A stretch of 64,000 bases of DNA from an uncultured Clostridia bacterium (GCA_947626145.1 CANQRB010000001.1:1-64000); one strand, 5' to 3'. Numbered from the stretch's first letter, positions 53,811 to 63,747 are shown. The notes: generated by a model from the letters alone, not told the origin. Program-made: numbers and translations.

Positions 53811-56152
53811 CATTAAGAGATTTGGAGATAGGCAAGACGGGCGTCATCACCTCCGTGGGCGGCGAGGGAGCCCTTCGCCAGCACTTTCTGGACATGGGCG
53901 TCATTCCCACCGCCGAGGTGGAGGTAATAAAGTACGCCCCCATGGGCGATCCCATGGAGCTGCGTATCCAAGGCTACCAGCTGACTCTTCGGTTGGCTGA
54001 CGCGGAAAAAATTCAGGTAAAGGAGTCGCCCCGGCGGGAGATCGTCGCTCCGAAGAATACCGTCAGGCGTTATGAGCACGCCCATCCGGGCCTTGGCGAG
54101 GACGGAAGGTACCATGTTAAGGCCGACGAGCACCCCCTTCCCGAGGGAACGGTGCTGACCTTCGCACTGGCCGGCAATCAGAACAGCGGCAAAACCACTC
54201 TGTTCAACCAGCTCACCGGCTCCAACCAGCACGTTGGCAACTTCCCCGGCGTGACCGTAGACCGTAAGAGCGGCGCCATAAAAAATCAGCCCGGCACCGA
54301 GGTGACGGATTTGCCGGGAATTTATTCCCTGTCCCCATACAGCAGCGAGGAGATAGTGTCCCGCCGCTTTATTCTGGACGAGAAGCCCACCGGCATAATC
54401 AACATTGTGGACGCTACCAATATCGAGCGCAACCTCTATCTCACCATGCAGCTCATGGAGCTGGACGTTCCCATGGTGCTGGCCCTGAACATGATGGACG
54501 AGATGAGGGGCAGCGGCGGGAGCGTCAGGATAAATGAGATGGAGGAGCTGCTTGGCATACCCGTGGTTCCGATTTCCGCGGCGAAAAACGAGGGCATAGA
54601 CGAGCTTGTGAGCCACGCCGTACATATAGCCCGTTATCAGGAGCGGCCCGGCCGCACGGATTTTTGCGGCAAGGACGATCTGGGCGGAGCGGTACACCGC
54701 TGTCTCCACGGAATAATGCACCTCATTGAGGATCACGCCGCTCAGGCGGGCATACCGGTGCGCTTTGCCGCCGGAAAGCTGGTGGAGGGGGACGAAATGG
54801 TCACCGAGGCCCTTCGCCTGACCCAGAACGAAAAGGAAATGATAGAGCACATAATCTGTCAGATGGAGGAGGAGCGGGGCCTTGATCGTGCAGCGGCTAT
54901 TGCCGATATGCGGTTCTCCTTTATTCGCCGTCTGTGCGATCAGACCGTAGTCAAACCAAAGGAGAGCAAGGAGCGCCAGCGCAGCCGCCGTCTTGACAAG
55001 GTGCTCACAGGCAAATACACGGCCTTTCCGGCCTTTGTGGGAATTATGGCGCTGGTGTTCTGGCTGACCTTCAACGTTGTGGGAGCCTGGCTCCAGGAGC
55101 TGCTTGAGAGCGGCATCGACCGGCTGTCCGCCCTGTGTGACAGCGGCCTGACCGCCGCCCACGTAAATCCCGTGCTCCATTCGCTGATCATCGACGGTAT
55201 ATTCAGCGGCGTGGGAAGCGTCCTCAGCTTTGTACCCATAATCGTGGTGCTGTTCTTTTTCCTGTCGCTGCTTGAGGACAGCGGATATATGGCCCGGGTG
55301 GCTTTCGTCATGGACAAGCTTCTGCGCAAGATCGGCCTTTCGGGCCGCAGTATCGTGCCTATGCTCATTGGCTTTGGCTGTACTGTGCCCGGCGTCATGG
55401 CGAGCCGCACTCTGCCCTCCCGCAGGGACAGAAAAATGACGATTGTGCTGACCCCGTTCATGAGCTGTACGGCAAAGCTGCCGATTTACGGCTTCTTCAC
55501 GGCGGCGTTTTTCCCCGGCCATGGCGCCCTTGTGATGGTGCTTTTGTATTTTACCGGCATACTGATGGCCATTCTCGTGGCCACACTGTCAAAAAACACC
55601 GTGTTTAAGGGCGAAGCCGTCCCCTTCGTCATGGAGCTTCCCAATTACCGGTTGCCCGGGGCAGTGAATGTGGCACGCCTGCTGTGGGACAAGGCGAAGG
55701 ACTTTTTGCAGCGGGCTTTCACGGTGATCTTCATAGCGACAATAGTGGTATGGTTCTTACAGACCTTTGACTTCGGGCTGAACATCGTCAGCGATTCCCG
55801 TGACAGTATGCTGGCGGTGGCCGCCGGCTTTATCGCGCCGATATTTGCGCCGATGGGCTTTGGTGACTGGCGGATATCCACGGCGCTGATAACCGGATTT
55901 ATGGCCAAGGAGAGCGTCGTTTCTACCCTGACGGTGCTGTTTGCCGGCAGCGCCATCAACAGTGTGCTTACGCCGCTCTCGGCGGCGGCACTGCTGGTGT
56001 TCTGCCTGCTTTACACCCCATGCGTGGCGGCCGTGGCCGCGATACGTCGGGAGCTTGGCCGAAAGTGGGCGCTGGCCATAGTTGTGGTTCAGTGCGTTAT
56101 CGCGTGGATATGTTCGTTCGTCGTAAGCATGGCCGGCAGGTTGTTTTTCTGA
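53807..56152 (+). CDS. feoB: FeoA-FeoB fusion, ferrous iron transporter
   Basis: 781 residues. Residues 1-74 are a FeoA/SH3-like domain (RDLEIGKTGVITSVGGEG); after a linker comes the FeoB G domain with G1 GNQNSGKT (123-130), switch NFPGVTVDRKSG, G3 DLPGIYSLSP and G4 NMMDE. The helical spacer and about ten membrane helices follow, with the Cys-containing IGFGCTVPGVMASR gate. It imports Fe(II) using GTP or ATP hydrolysis. The start is GTG, overlapping mfd, with GGAGA upstream. No separate feoA or FUR-type box was seen. Confidence 0.95.
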   Translation: MTLRDLEIGKTGVITSVGGEGALRQHFLDMGVIPTAEVEVIKYAPMGDPMELRIQGYQLTLRLADAEKIQVKESPRREIVAPKNTVRRYEHAHPGLGEDGRYHVKADEHPLPEGTVLTFALAGNQNSGKTTLFNQLTGSNQHVGNFPGVTVDRKSGAIKNQPGTEVTDLPGIYSLSPYSSEEIVSRRFILDEKPTGIINIVDATNIERNLYLTMQLMELDVPMVLALNMMDEMRGSGGSVRINEMEELLGIPVVPISAAKNEGIDELVSHAVHIARYQERPGRTDFCGKDDLGGAVHRCLHGIMHLIEDHAAQAGIPVRFAAGKLVEGDEMVTEALRLTQNEKEMIEHIICQMEEERGLDRAAAIADMRFSFIRRLCDQTVVKPKESKERQRSRRLDKVLTGKYTAFPAFVGIMALVFWLTFNVVGAWLQELLESGIDRLSALCDSGLTAAHVNPVLHSLIIDGIFSGVGSVLSFVPIIVVLFFFLSLLEDSGYMARVAFVMDKLLRKIGLSGRSIVPMLIGFGCTVPGVMASRTLPSRRDRKMTIVLTPFMSCTAKLPIYGFFTAAFFPGHGALVMVLLYFTGILMAILVATLSKNTVFKGEAVPFVMELPNYRLPGAVNVARLLWDKAKDFLQRAFTVIFIATIVVWFLQTFDFGLNIVSDSRDSMLAVAAGFIAPIFAPMGFGDWRISTALITGFMAKESVVSTLTVLFAGSAINSVLTPLSAAALLVFCLLYTPCVAAVAAIRRELGRKWALAIVVVQCVIAWICSFVVSMAGRLFF

Positions 56153-56170
56153 AAAACGTGAAAGTCCTCA

Positions 56171-56209
56171 ATAAAGAAAATTCGCCCCATAAGGGCGAAT
56201 TTTCTTTAT
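56171..56209. terminator. bidirectional terminator between feoB and the sugar kinase
   Basis: Perfect 17-bp stem (56171-56187 with 56193-56209), loop CATAA. A and T bases at both ends serve both converging genes. The AGAAAATTCGC core also occurs in the terminator at 38445. Confidence 0.92.
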
Positions 56210-56221
56210 CGGGCGGTATTA

Positions 56222-57823
56222 TTATTTAATACATTCAACGGCGGCACGTTCAACGGGAAGGGCCGCGGAGTATCTTTCGATAAACCTGTTGAAGCCTTCA
56301 ACGTCCGCAGGGTCGGGAGAAATGCTGCTTCCCTTGTTTCCGGCAAACACCTTGTTCTCAAGATAGCTTTCCAGACTTTGTCCGGGAGCCTTATTTACCA
56401 TATATGCCGCAAGAAGCGCCATGCCCCAGGCGCCGCCCTCACCGGCGGTTTCCATTACGCTGACCGGAGCGTTCATGGCCGCGGCAACTACCTTCTGTCC
56501 CACACCGACCGTCTTGAAGAAGCCGCCGTGGCCCAGTATGCTGTCCACCTTGACGCCCTCCTTGCCGAGGAGTATGTCAAGACCTATCTTAAGGGCGCCC
56601 ATTGATGTGTACAGATGGGAGCGCATGAAATTTGCCAGATTGAATTTGCTCTCGGGAGTACGTACAAACAGGGGCCGCCCCTCCTCAAAGCCGGTAATAT
56701 GTTCGCCGGAGAAATAGCAGTAGCTCATAAGGCCGCCGCAGTCGGGGTCGCCTTCCATGGCCCTGAAGTACAGCTCGTCGTAAAGCTTTGGCATACTGAT
56801 GTCAACACCAAGAAGCTCGGAAAATTCCTTAAATATGTTCACCCAGGCGTTGATGTCCGAGGTGCAGTTGTTGCAGTGAACCATGGCCACCAGGTCGCCC
56901 ACCGGAGTGGTGACCAGATCGATGGCGTCGTATACGGCGCTGAGCTCTTTCTCCAGCACTATCATGGCGAAAACCGAGGTGCCGGCGGACACGTTGCCCG
57001 TCCGTGGAGCGACGCTGTTTGTGGCGGCCATACCGGTGCCCGCATCGCCCTCGGGAGGACAGAGGGGAACGCCGGGACGCAGGGTGCCGCTGGGGTCGAG
57101 AAGCTTGGCGCCTTCTTCCGTGAGAGCACCGGCCTTGTCCCCGGCCAGAAGCACCTTTGGCAGAATATCGCCCAATTTCCACGGATAGCCCTTATCGGCC
57201 ACGGCCGAATCAAACTTGGCTATCATATCGGTGTTGAAGTTCTTGGTATGTATGTCGATGGGGAACATTCCCGAGGCTTCGCCAACTCCGAGCACTTTTT
57301 CTCCGGTGAGCTTCCAGTGGATATATCCCGCAAGGGTGGTAAAGAAGCGCACCTGGGGCACATGAGGCTCGCCGTTCAGTATGGCCTGATAGAGGTGAGC
57401 TATGCTCCAGCGCTGAGGAATGTGATAGTTGAACAGCTCCGTTAACGCCTCGGAAGCTGGCCCGGTGATGGTGTTGCGCCAGGTGCGGAAGGGCACAAGC
57501 AGCTCCCCGTCCCCGTCAAAGGCCATATAGCCGTGCATCATTGCGCTGAAGCCTATTGAAGCCAGCTTCTCAACCGCCACGCCGTACCTGGACATAACGT
57601 CCGATTTCAGCTTTGCGTAGCAGTCCTGAAGTCCCGTCCAGATGTCGTCCAGCGAATAAGTCCAGATGCCGTTTTCGTAGCGGTTCTCCCAATCGTGGCT
57701 GCCCGACGCTATGGGCGAATTATCCTCGCCTATGAGCACCGCCTTAATTCTGGTGGAACCCAGCTCGATACCCAGCACGGCTCTGCCGCCCGCGATAGTG
57801 TTTTTTACAGATTCAATACTCAT
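56222..57823 (-). CDS. FGGY-family carbohydrate kinase
   Basis: 533 residues. The N-terminal ATPase fold begins [19 protein letters not shown], and the second half has the adenosine-binding [29 protein letters not shown] and [17 protein letters not shown] segments. It phosphorylates a pentose or related sugar; it resembles xylulo/ribulokinase-like members, but the specific sugar cannot be read. ATG 57823 follows AGGAGGG. It is a single-gene unit, convergent with feoB. Together with the GH43 and GH3 genes it suits plant-sugar catabolism, by inference. Confidence 0.85.
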   Translation of the reverse strand: MSIESVKNTIAGGRAVLGIELGSTRIKAVLIGEDNSPIASGSHDWENRYENGIWTYSLDDIWTGLQDCYAKLKSDVMSRYGVAVEKLASIGFSAMMHGYMAFDGDGELLVPFRTWRNTITGPASEALTELFNYHIPQRWSIAHLYQAILNGEPHVPQVRFFTTLAGYIHWKLTGEKVLGVGEASGMFPIDIHTKNFNTDMIAKFDSAVADKGYPWKLGDILPKVLLAGDKAGALTEEGAKLLDPSGTLRPGVPLCPPEGDAGTGMAATNSVAPRTGNVSAGTSVFAMIVLEKELSAVYDAIDLVTTPVGDLVAMVHCNNCTSDINAWVNIFKEFSELLGVDISMPKLYDELYFRAMEGDPDCGGLMSYCYFSGEHITGFEEGRPLFVRTPESKFNLANFMRSHLYTSMGALKIGLDILLGKEGVKVDSILGHGGFFKTVGVGQKVVAAAMNAPVSVMETAGEGGAWGMALLAAYMVNKAPGQSLESYLENKVFAGNKGSSISPDPADVEGFNRFIERYSAALPVERAAVECIK

Positions 57824-57933
57824 TTTGTACCCTCCTGTTTGGTTTCTGATTAAATTATACAATAATTTTCTTATAAATTCAATATTAAATTTAATTATTT
57901 TTTGTCGGGGCAGCGCATGGACAGAATTGACGG

Positions 57934-59220
57934 TCAGTGCGCCGCGTTGGCCAATCCCTCGAGTATTGCGCTGTTGGAAATGGCAAAGGAATAGTTTTCG
58001 ACAATGATGTCGTCAATCTCATGCTCGGCGCAGAACTCCGACACGGAGAGGTGAGCGCTCCGCGGATCGACTACGAATATCTCCTCATAGCTGTTGGTGA
58101 GGAAGGGTACAAGAGCGTTGCCGAAGGAATCCTTGAATATCAGCAGCCGACGGCCGTTCTTGTTCTTCGACACTATCTGCATAAGCGCGTGATCCCCGCC
58201 AAGGAAAACAAGGTATTTGTTGCTCGTTCTGGTCACGTCACTGAGAACGTCGGCCTTGTACTCGCCTGTCATATCGGCGGAATAGAATGCCGTGCTCCAC
58301 TCCACGACCGGCTGGTAGAAAATTTCCACATAGTCGGGATTGTCCTTTAGCATCTTGCTTTTGGTGTAACGGTACAGTGTGCCCACAAAGTCATAGGCGC
58401 AGATGTCGCTGTTGAAGTCGTCTATCGGTATGGGATCTTCGCCGGCGGCCTTGCAGAAGGCGTAATAGCCCTGATAAGCTCCTCTGGCGGTCCAATGGTG
58501 GTCGGTACGGTAATAGATGTACTGATCCGCCGCGGCGGCCAGATAGGTATAAGCGTCAACGGGCTTTATCTCCTCACGGAACAGAGTCTTAAGAGTTGCG
58601 AGAGCCTCCTTTTGCGATCTCATGCCGGTGTGGTACTTGACCGGCGAATAGAATTCCACCGCCGTGGGAACCACAAGGGAGTATACTTTCACGTCGGGCA
58701 CGGCCTCCTGGATGGCGTTCACTTTTTTGGCGTAATTTTCCAGCATATTATAGTAATAGCCGAAGAGCTCCATGGCTCTGTCGCCGGAAATTATTATACC
58801 GCCCCGGTTATAGTCGGCCTCCTCCGCCACTTCCACGTGGGCGGCCTCGGGCAGTTTTTCCTTTGGCTCCTGAGGAGCCTCGGCGCTGTTGAGGTTTTCG
58901 CCCTCGCCCATTTCATCGCTGATGGATCCGGCTATTACCTGAATATCGCCGTCGCCGGATTTGAAAAAATTGTGTTTAAGAACTGAAGTCAGGCCGTCTC
59001 CGGCCGAGATCAGCATATCGCGAAAGGGAAAGTGGTCGTTGAGGTACTCGTTAAGGCCGGAGGTAAAGTCTCCGGAGATCAGGGCTTTCTCACTGAAGCC
59101 CGGCAGATTTGCAAGGCGGCGGTTCTCCGCCTCGGACACCTGACTTTTCGGCATAAGAAAAAGCAGAACGAAGCCCACGGCCAGCAAAGCAACAAATGTG
59201 ATCGGCACTATTTTTTTCAT
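57934..59220 (-). CDS. DHHW-motif, AlgX/AlgJ-like secreted protein
   Basis: 428 residues. One N-terminal membrane helix ([20 protein letters not shown]) anchors the protein outside. The name-giving motif is [20 protein letters not shown]. Other parts fit the SGNH-hydrolase-like AlgX/AlgJ family: [16 protein letters not shown], a Ser-containing [15 protein letters not shown] block and the DPRSAHLS segment. Such proteins O-acetylate extracellular polysaccharides together with an MBOAT protein. No MBOAT gene is adjacent here. It has its own promoter at 59262-59290. Bases 57824-57933 are an AT-rich gap. Confidence 0.85.
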   Translation of the reverse strand: MKKIVPITFVALLAVGFVLLFLMPKSQVSEAENRRLANLPGFSEKALISGDFTSGLNEYLNDHFPFRDMLISAGDGLTSVLKHNFFKSGDGDIQVIAGSISDEMGEGENLNSAEAPQEPKEKLPEAAHVEVAEEADYNRGGIIISGDRAMELFGYYYNMLENYAKKVNAIQEAVPDVKVYSLVVPTAVEFYSPVKYHTGMRSQKEALATLKTLFREEIKPVDAYTYLAAAADQYIYYRTDHHWTARGAYQGYYAFCKAAGEDPIPIDDFNSDICAYDFVGTLYRYTKSKMLKDNPDYVEIFYQPVVEWSTAFYSADMTGEYKADVLSDVTRTSNKYLVFLGGDHALMQIVSKNKNGRRLLIFKDSFGNALVPFLTNSYEEIFVVDPRSAHLSVSEFCAEHEIDDIIVENYSFAISNSAILEGLANAAH

Positions 59221-59261
59221 TACTGCGTAATCCTCCTGATAACAGGAATATCGTCTTTACT

Positions 59262-59290
59262 ATTATACTCCTCTTTTCGACAAAATTCAA
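59262..59290 (-). promoter_or_regulatory. promoter of the DHHW gene
   Basis: Minus strand TTGAAT (59285-59290), 17 bases, TATAAT (59262-59267), 42 bases before the ATG. Confidence 0.82.
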
Positions 59291-59340
59291 CCCCTGAACA
59301 AATATTTTTAAAAAAATCGCATCAGGGGATAATTTTCATA

Positions 59341-59369
59341 TTGCAATTTTAAGCGGAGCATGATATACT
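59341..59369 (+). promoter_or_regulatory. promoter of the HD-protein gene
   Basis: TTGCAA (59341-59346), 17 bases, TATACT (59364-59369), 45 bases before the TTG start. Confidence 0.75.
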
Positions 59370-59413
59370 GTAATAGATTTGGTATTGTAATTATATTAGC
59401 GGAGGCGACATAG

Positions 59414-59878
59414 TTGAAGGTAAAAAAGCACTATTCCGACTACATGGATCACGTCAGGGACGTGCTCCGTTCTCCAAGCATACAAAGACTGGAGGATTTT
59501 GACCAGCACATGGGGACGACCAGACTCAGGCACAGCTTTAATGTCAGCTACAAAAGCTACGTGCTGGCGAAAAAGCTGGGGTGGGACTCCCGCGCCGTGG
59601 CAAGAGCCGGACTGATGCACGATATGTTCTATTACAACTTTCGGGACACGGATTATACCGCCCGGGAACACTGCCGCATACATCCTCAGATCGCTCTTGA
59701 AAACGCGAGGAGCAATTTCGAGCTTTCCGGCAAGGAGAGCGACATCATCCGCAGTCATATGTGGCTGACGGCCAAGCCCCGTCCGGGTTGCAAGGAGTCG
59801 TACCTTGTTACCATGGTGGACAAATACTGCGCGGCTCAGGAATTCTGCAAGGGCGTCATAACAAAGCTTCACAAATGA
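59414..59878 (+). CDS. HD-domain phosphohydrolase-like protein
   Basis: 154 residues. HD superfamily: TTRLRHSFNVSYKSYVLAKK gives the first His and AGLMHDMFYYN the His-Asp pair; REHCRIHPQIALENA and a later Asp (TMVDKYCAAQE) complete the metal site. It is a short uncharacterised group found in Clostridia; hydrolysis of a nucleotide or phosphodiester is likely. TTG start with GGAGGCG 7 bases upstream; no ATG is better placed. It is 22 bases before the Spx-like gene, likely in one unit. Confidence 0.82.
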   Translation: MKVKKHYSDYMDHVRDVLRSPSIQRLEDFDQHMGTTRLRHSFNVSYKSYVLAKKLGWDSRAVARAGLMHDMFYYNFRDTDYTAREHCRIHPQIALENARSNFELSGKESDIIRSHMWLTAKPRPGCKESYLVTMVDKYCAAQEFCKGVITKLHK

Positions 59879-59900
59879 GCCAACGAAGGAGAAATGTAAA

Positions 59901-60248
59901 ATGTTTGTACTGTCATACCCTAACTGTTCAACCTGTAAGAAAGCCATGAAATGGCTGGACAGCAAGAACGCCGTCTACCATGTCCGCCATATAAAGGAAA
60001 ACCGGCCCACCTATGAAGAGCTGAAAGCGTGGTATGAAAAAAGCGGCCTGCCGCTGAAGCAGTTTTTCAACACCAGCGGAGTGATATACAAGGAAATGGG
60101 TCTTAAGGACAAGCTGGCCTCCATGACCGAGGAGGAGCAGCTGCGGCTGCTGGCCACTGACGGTATGCTTGTCAGGCGGCCGGTTCTCGTCAGCTACAAG
60201 GGCGTATGCCCCGGCTTTAAAGAGGCCGTTTGGGAAAAGCTGCTGTGA
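59901..60248 (+). CDS. Spx/ArsC-like thioredoxin-fold protein
   Basis: 115 residues of the ArsC/Spx/MgsR family. The redox CxxC is CSTC (Cys9, Cys12) in YPNCSTCKKAMKWLDSKNA; GVIYKEMGLKDKLASM and MLVRRPVLVSYKGV match family blocks with the RRP loop. Members are either arsenate reductases or RNA polymerase-binding regulators such as Spx. Length and the conserved RRP fit either; lack of neighbouring ars genes does not favour arsenate reduction. It overlaps the permease start by 4 bases (GTGA). Confidence 0.85.
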   Translation: MFVLSYPNCSTCKKAMKWLDSKNAVYHVRHIKENRPTYEELKAWYEKSGLPLKQFFNTSGVIYKEMGLKDKLASMTEEEQLRLLATDGMLVRRPVLVSYKGVCPGFKEAVWEKLL

Positions 60249-61345
60249 TTTCATTTATAAAAAAAGAGCCCGTACTGACGGCGGCGCTTACGCTGGCTCT
60301 TGTTTCATGCTTTGTCACGCCTCCGGGGCCCGGGCTTTTGGGTTACATAGATTTCCGCACGCTGTCCCTGCTGTTCTGCCTTATGGCGGTGATGAAGGGC
60401 TATCAGGAGACCGGTCTGTTTTCGTTGGCGGCCAGGGCTCTCCTTTCCCGTACAAAAACCTTACGCCAGACGGCGGGGGCTCTTGTTATGCTCTGTTTCT
60501 TTTCAAGTATGCTCATAACCAACGACGTGGCTCTTATAACCTTCGTGCCCTTCACCTTTGAGGTGCTGGGCGCCGCCGGTAAAAAGAACGCCGTACCTTT
60601 GACCGTGGTTCTCCAGACTCTGGCCGCGAACCTTGGCAGCATACTGACTCCTCTCGGCAACCCGCAGAATTTATATTTGTACTCTAAATCCGGAATGCCC
60701 GCGGCCGAAATGCTGCGGCTGATGCTGCCGTACTGGGCGCTGTCGCTGGTTCTTTGCACGTTTGCCCTCCTGCTGTTCAAAAAAGACGGTCTGTCAGCTC
60801 CGGATGGAGAGGCGGAAACGAAAACCGCGCCCCTGCCTCTTATGGTCTATACTGCTCTATTCGTTCTGTGTATGCTCTGCGTGCTCCGGCTCATCGATTA
60901 CGGCCCTGTGCTGGCGGCCGTGCTTATCGTCCTGCTGATATACAACCGTGAGCTGCTGAAGAAGGTGGATTACGCTTTGCTGCTGACCTTCGTGGGCTTC
61001 TTTATATTCATCGGCAACATCAGCGCCGTCCCCGCCGTTGGGGACTGGCTCCGCTCCGTAATAGGCGGACGGGAGGTGTTGGTGGGCGTGCTGTCCAGTC
61101 AGGTGATAAGCAACGTCCCCGCCGCACTGCTGCTTTCGGGCTTTACCAACCGCTTTGACCTGCTGATGGTTGGCACAAATCTGGGCGGTCTCGGCACGCT
61201 GATCGCCTCCATGGCCAGCCTGATTTCATATAAATACATAGCAAACTATGACGGCGGTGTCAAGGGCAGGTATTTCCGGCTCTTTACAGGGCTCAATTTG
61301 GCCTTCCTGGCAATATTGGCGGTATTTGCGTGGCTGATGGCGTAA
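60245..61345 (+). CDS. SLC13/ArsB-NhaD-like anion permease
   Basis: 366 residues, nine to ten hydrophobic helices. Family segments are MLITNDVALITFVPFTFEVL and NLGSILTPLGNPQNLYLYS, with the GNPQNL motif of ArsB/NhaD/CitM-type permeases, and again GTNLGGLGTLIASMASLISY in the second half, which is a repeat of the same element. It could carry arsenite, citrate or other anions. GTG 60245 overlaps the Spx-like stop; a TTG at 60230 is also possible. Because the partner is an ArsC-like protein, a metalloid or anion role is conceivable but unproven. Confidence 0.82.
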   Translation: MISFIKKEPVLTAALTLALVSCFVTPPGPGLLGYIDFRTLSLLFCLMAVMKGYQETGLFSLAARALLSRTKTLRQTAGALVMLCFFSSMLITNDVALITFVPFTFEVLGAAGKKNAVPLTVVLQTLAANLGSILTPLGNPQNLYLYSKSGMPAAEMLRLMLPYWALSLVLCTFALLLFKKDGLSAPDGEAETKTAPLPLMVYTALFVLCMLCVLRLIDYGPVLAAVLIVLLIYNRELLKKVDYALLLTFVGFFIFIGNISAVPAVGDWLRSVIGGREVLVGVLSSQVISNVPAALLLSGFTNRFDLLMVGTNLGGLGTLIASMASLISYKYIANYDGGVKGRYFRLFTGLNLAFLAILAVFAWLMA

Positions 61346-61360
61346 TACTAATCACAACAT

Positions 61361-61400
61361 AAAAAGCAAATTCCGGCTATCCGCCGGAATTTTGCTTTTT
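61361..61400. terminator. bidirectional terminator between the permease and ispF
   Basis: AAAAAGCAAATTCCGG pairs with CCGGAATTTTGCTTTTT with one bulged T, loop of 7 bases. The T-tails serve both converging genes. Confidence 0.9.
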
Positions 61401-61872
61401 AAGTTTCGTTGAGCAGACATACCGCCCTGACTTCTACGCCTTCTTCTCTGCCGGTGAAGCCCATCTTTTCGTTAGTCTTGGCCTTGACGCTGATTTTTTG
61501 AGGGTCAATACCGAGAGCGTCGGCCATTCTTTCCGCCATCGCTTTGATATGAGGAGCCATCTTTGGCTTTTGGGCTATTACCGTGCTGTCAATGTTGACT
61601 ATTTCATACCCTTCGGCCCTGATGAGCCGTCCTGCTTCCCGCAGTAGCTCAATGCTGTCGGCTCCATTATACTTTGGGTCGGTGTCGGGGAAGTGGGAGC
61701 CTATATCGCCAAGGTTCGCCGCGCCAAAAAGTGCGTCAATGACGCTGTGGCAAAGTGCGTCGGCATCGCTGTGGCCCATAAGGCCCTTATCATGCGCTAT
61801 TTCCACTCCGCCAAGAATGAGCTTGCGCCCCTCCACAAGGCGGTGAGTGTCACAGCCGTAACCTATCCTCAT
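61399..61872 (-). CDS. ispF: 2-C-methyl-D-erythritol 2,4-cyclodiphosphate synthase
   Basis: 157 residues. MEP-pathway step forming the cyclodiphosphate. The Zn-binding DxH is in [29 protein letters not shown] and [17 protein letters not shown] are typical, and [15 protein letters not shown] is the C-terminal mark. Its ATG overlaps the ispD stop as ATGA, giving the common ispDF pair. Confidence 0.98.
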   Translation of the reverse strand: MRIGYGCDTHRLVEGRKLILGGVEIAHDKGLMGHSDADALCHSVIDALFGAANLGDIGSHFPDTDPKYNGADSIELLREAGRLIRAEGYEIVNIDSTVIAQKPKMAPHIKAMAERMADALGIDPQKISVKAKTNEKMGFTGREEGVEVRAVCLLNET

Positions 61873-62570
61873 AGTTTACCTCTCGAAATAAGAATTGATT
61901 TTGCGATAGCCAGGTCGTCGGGAACGGTGAGCTTGAGGTTGAAGTATGTAATGAAAACAAGCTTGCTCCTGCCGCCCATTCGTTCAATAAGAGAACAGTC
62001 GTCCGTGCCGACGAAGCCGTCCTCCAGAGCCTTATTGTGGGCGGCGATTATCAAATCGCGGCGAAAGGTCTGGGGCGTCTGTACCTGTATCGAGGTTTCC
62101 CGGCTTATGGTCGCTATGGCGAAGCCCTCGCTGTCTATCTGCTTAATAGTGTCACGGGACTTTATAGCCACGGCGGCTGCCCCGTACTGCAGGGCGTTTT
62201 CGACGGTTTCCACAACCGTTTCGGGCTTGATAAGCGGACGGGCGCCGTCATGAATGACGATTATGTCCGCGTTTCCCGAACAGGCGTTTATGCCAAGTCT
62301 GACGCTTTCCTGCCGTGTGCTCCCGCCGCGTATTATGCCCGTCACCTTTGAGAACAGCTTGTCTCTGACTATACTGCAATATCTGCTCTTGTTTTCTTCC
62401 GATGAAACTATTACTATCTCATCCACGGCGGCGCAGTTGTCAAAAACCTCTACCGACCGTTCAAAAACCGTCTTGGAGCCAAGATCAAGCAGCATTTTGT
62501 TCATACCCATCCTCGTGGCTCCGCCGGCGGCGACAATTACCGCTGAAACAAATACTTTTCCATTTTCCAT
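61869..62570 (-). CDS. ispD: 2-C-methyl-D-erythritol 4-phosphate cytidylyltransferase
   Basis: 233 residues. Transfers CMP to methylerythritol phosphate in the MEP pathway. CTP-binding loop [38 protein letters not shown] and [16 protein letters not shown] are characteristic, and [13 protein letters not shown] and [10 protein letters not shown] follow. It comes after carD by 22 bases; in many Firmicutes carD-ispD-ispF is the normal order. Confidence 0.98.
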   Translation of the reverse strand: MENGKVFVSAVIVAAGGATRMGMNKMLLDLGSKTVFERSVEVFDNCAAVDEIVIVSSEENKSRYCSIVRDKLFSKVTGIIRGGSTRQESVRLGINACSGNADIIVIHDGARPLIKPETVVETVENALQYGAAAVAIKSRDTIKQIDSEGFAIATISRETSIQVQTPQTFRRDLIIAAHNKALEDGFVGTDDCSLIERMGGRSKLVFITYFNLKLTVPDDLAIAKSILISRGKL

Positions 62571-62592
62571 ACCGTTGCCTCCCTTTTTATGT

Positions 62593-63087
62593 TCACGCTT
62601 CTTTCAACTGACTGTCTACTATGGAGGACAACTCCTTTTCAATCTCGTCGTTTGTGGCTTTTTTCGCCATCACAAGCTCACTGACAAAAATCTGCTTGGC
62701 GTTTGACAGCATTTTGCGTTCGCTGGTGGAAAGTCCCTTTTGACGGTCACGGACCATCAGGCTTTTAACCACTGAGCCAACCTCATAGATGTTGCCGCTT
62801 TTGATTTTTATCATATTTTCCCGGACGCGCTTGTTCCAGTTGGAATTGACTTTCATATCCGAGCACACGAACTGGCTTATTACCTCGTCCGCCTCGGCGT
62901 CTGAAATTACGTCTCTGACCCCTATTCCCGAAACATTGTTCATGGGCAGCATTACTTTCATATTTCCGTATGAAATATTCATAACATAGTACTTCTGTAC
63001 CTTGCCCAAAACCTCGCGCTCCTCTATGCTTTCAATAACCCCCGCTCCGTGCATAGGATAGACTATCACATCGCCTACGCTGTACAT
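62593..63087 (-). CDS. carD: CarD family transcriptional regulator
   Basis: 164 residues. N-terminal RNA-polymerase-interacting domain with YSVGDVIVYPMHGAGVIESI, similar to the domain in Mfd, and a helical C-terminal half (MLSNAKQIFVSELVMAKKAT) that contacts promoter DNA. CarD/CdnL stabilises open complexes at rRNA promoters. GGGAGGTG precedes the ATG; the promoter at 63134-63162 drives carD-ispD-ispF. Confidence 0.95.
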   Translation of the reverse strand: MYSVGDVIVYPMHGAGVIESIEEREVLGKVQKYYVMNISYGNMKVMLPMNNVSGIGVRDVISDAEADEVISQFVCSDMKVNSNWNKRVRENMIKIKSGNIYEVGSVVKSLMVRDRQKGLSTSERKMLSNAKQIFVSELVMAKKATNDEIEKELSSIVDSQLKEA

Positions 63088-63133
63088 ACCGCAAACACCT
63101 CCCTTGTTTAAATATCCGTAATCTTACTTTACT

Positions 63134-63162
63134 ATTTTACCATAAAAGGCGGAATAAGTCAA
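63134..63162 (-). promoter_or_regulatory. promoter of carD-ispD-ispF
   Basis: Minus strand TTGACT (63157-63162), 17 bases, TAAAAT (63134-63139), 47 bases before the carD ATG. Confidence 0.85.
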
Positions 63163-63446
63163 CACGGAATATTTCACAATATAAGCCTGACTGTTTTTGA
63201 CAAATACACCAATAAATTTAACGATGAATAAATACAGCGCGCAGATAGGCGAGATTTAACGTTATATATACAGGGAAAAAACACGGAAACGACCGGTGTA
63301 TTTCGAGCATTTTTGACGGGGCGTAAGGTAAATTTTACTGTCATGTAAATATGCCGGAACTTGTTCCCGACATATTTATCGGGGCCATGTGTAACACATC
63401 TATTGTAAACCTACACAAAACTTGCTTTTAAAAAACCGAAAAAGGG
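63163..63446. other. intergenic region with one hairpin
   Basis: No gene is seen. An inverted repeat TAAATATG / CATATTTA (63346-63378) with a mismatched CGG/CCG continuation may be an operator or hairpin upstream of the GH3 promoter. The rest is A/T-rich. Confidence 0.5.
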
Positions 63447-63747
63447 TTGACAGCGCACTGCCAAGATGATATAATCATTATATAATGTAATTATTTTTAC
63501 ATAAGTACATAATAATGACAAAACATTTATCGGGAACTCACAATCGCGGCACCGGTTATTTATGATATTGTGCGGCGAGAGAAAATACAATCTCAAAGGG
63601 GGGACAATAGAAAATGAAAGAATGACAACTCTGTTTGTGTGCGTCAATCCCATACCGGCAAAAACCAATTTCGTTTCGAAAAGTTTACCCAAAATTTTAC
63701 ACGCATCAAATGAAAACTTACAACTATTCAAAAAAGGAGCGGACACA
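63447..63747 (+). promoter_or_regulatory. consensus promoter and 270-base leader of the GH3 gene
   Basis: TTGACA (63447-63452), 17 bases, TATAAT (63470-63475): exact consensus. In the long leader, AAGGGGGG at 63597 precedes a three-codon reading frame (ATG AAA GAA TGA, 63614-63625). An overlapping ATG at 63622 is in frame with the GH3 gene for 42 codons, so an extended form is possible. Confidence 0.82.

Noticed and set aside
53813-55522. 569-codon minus-strand frame opposite feoAB
   Set aside because: Antisense shadow; the plus strand carries FeoA and FeoB motifs throughout.
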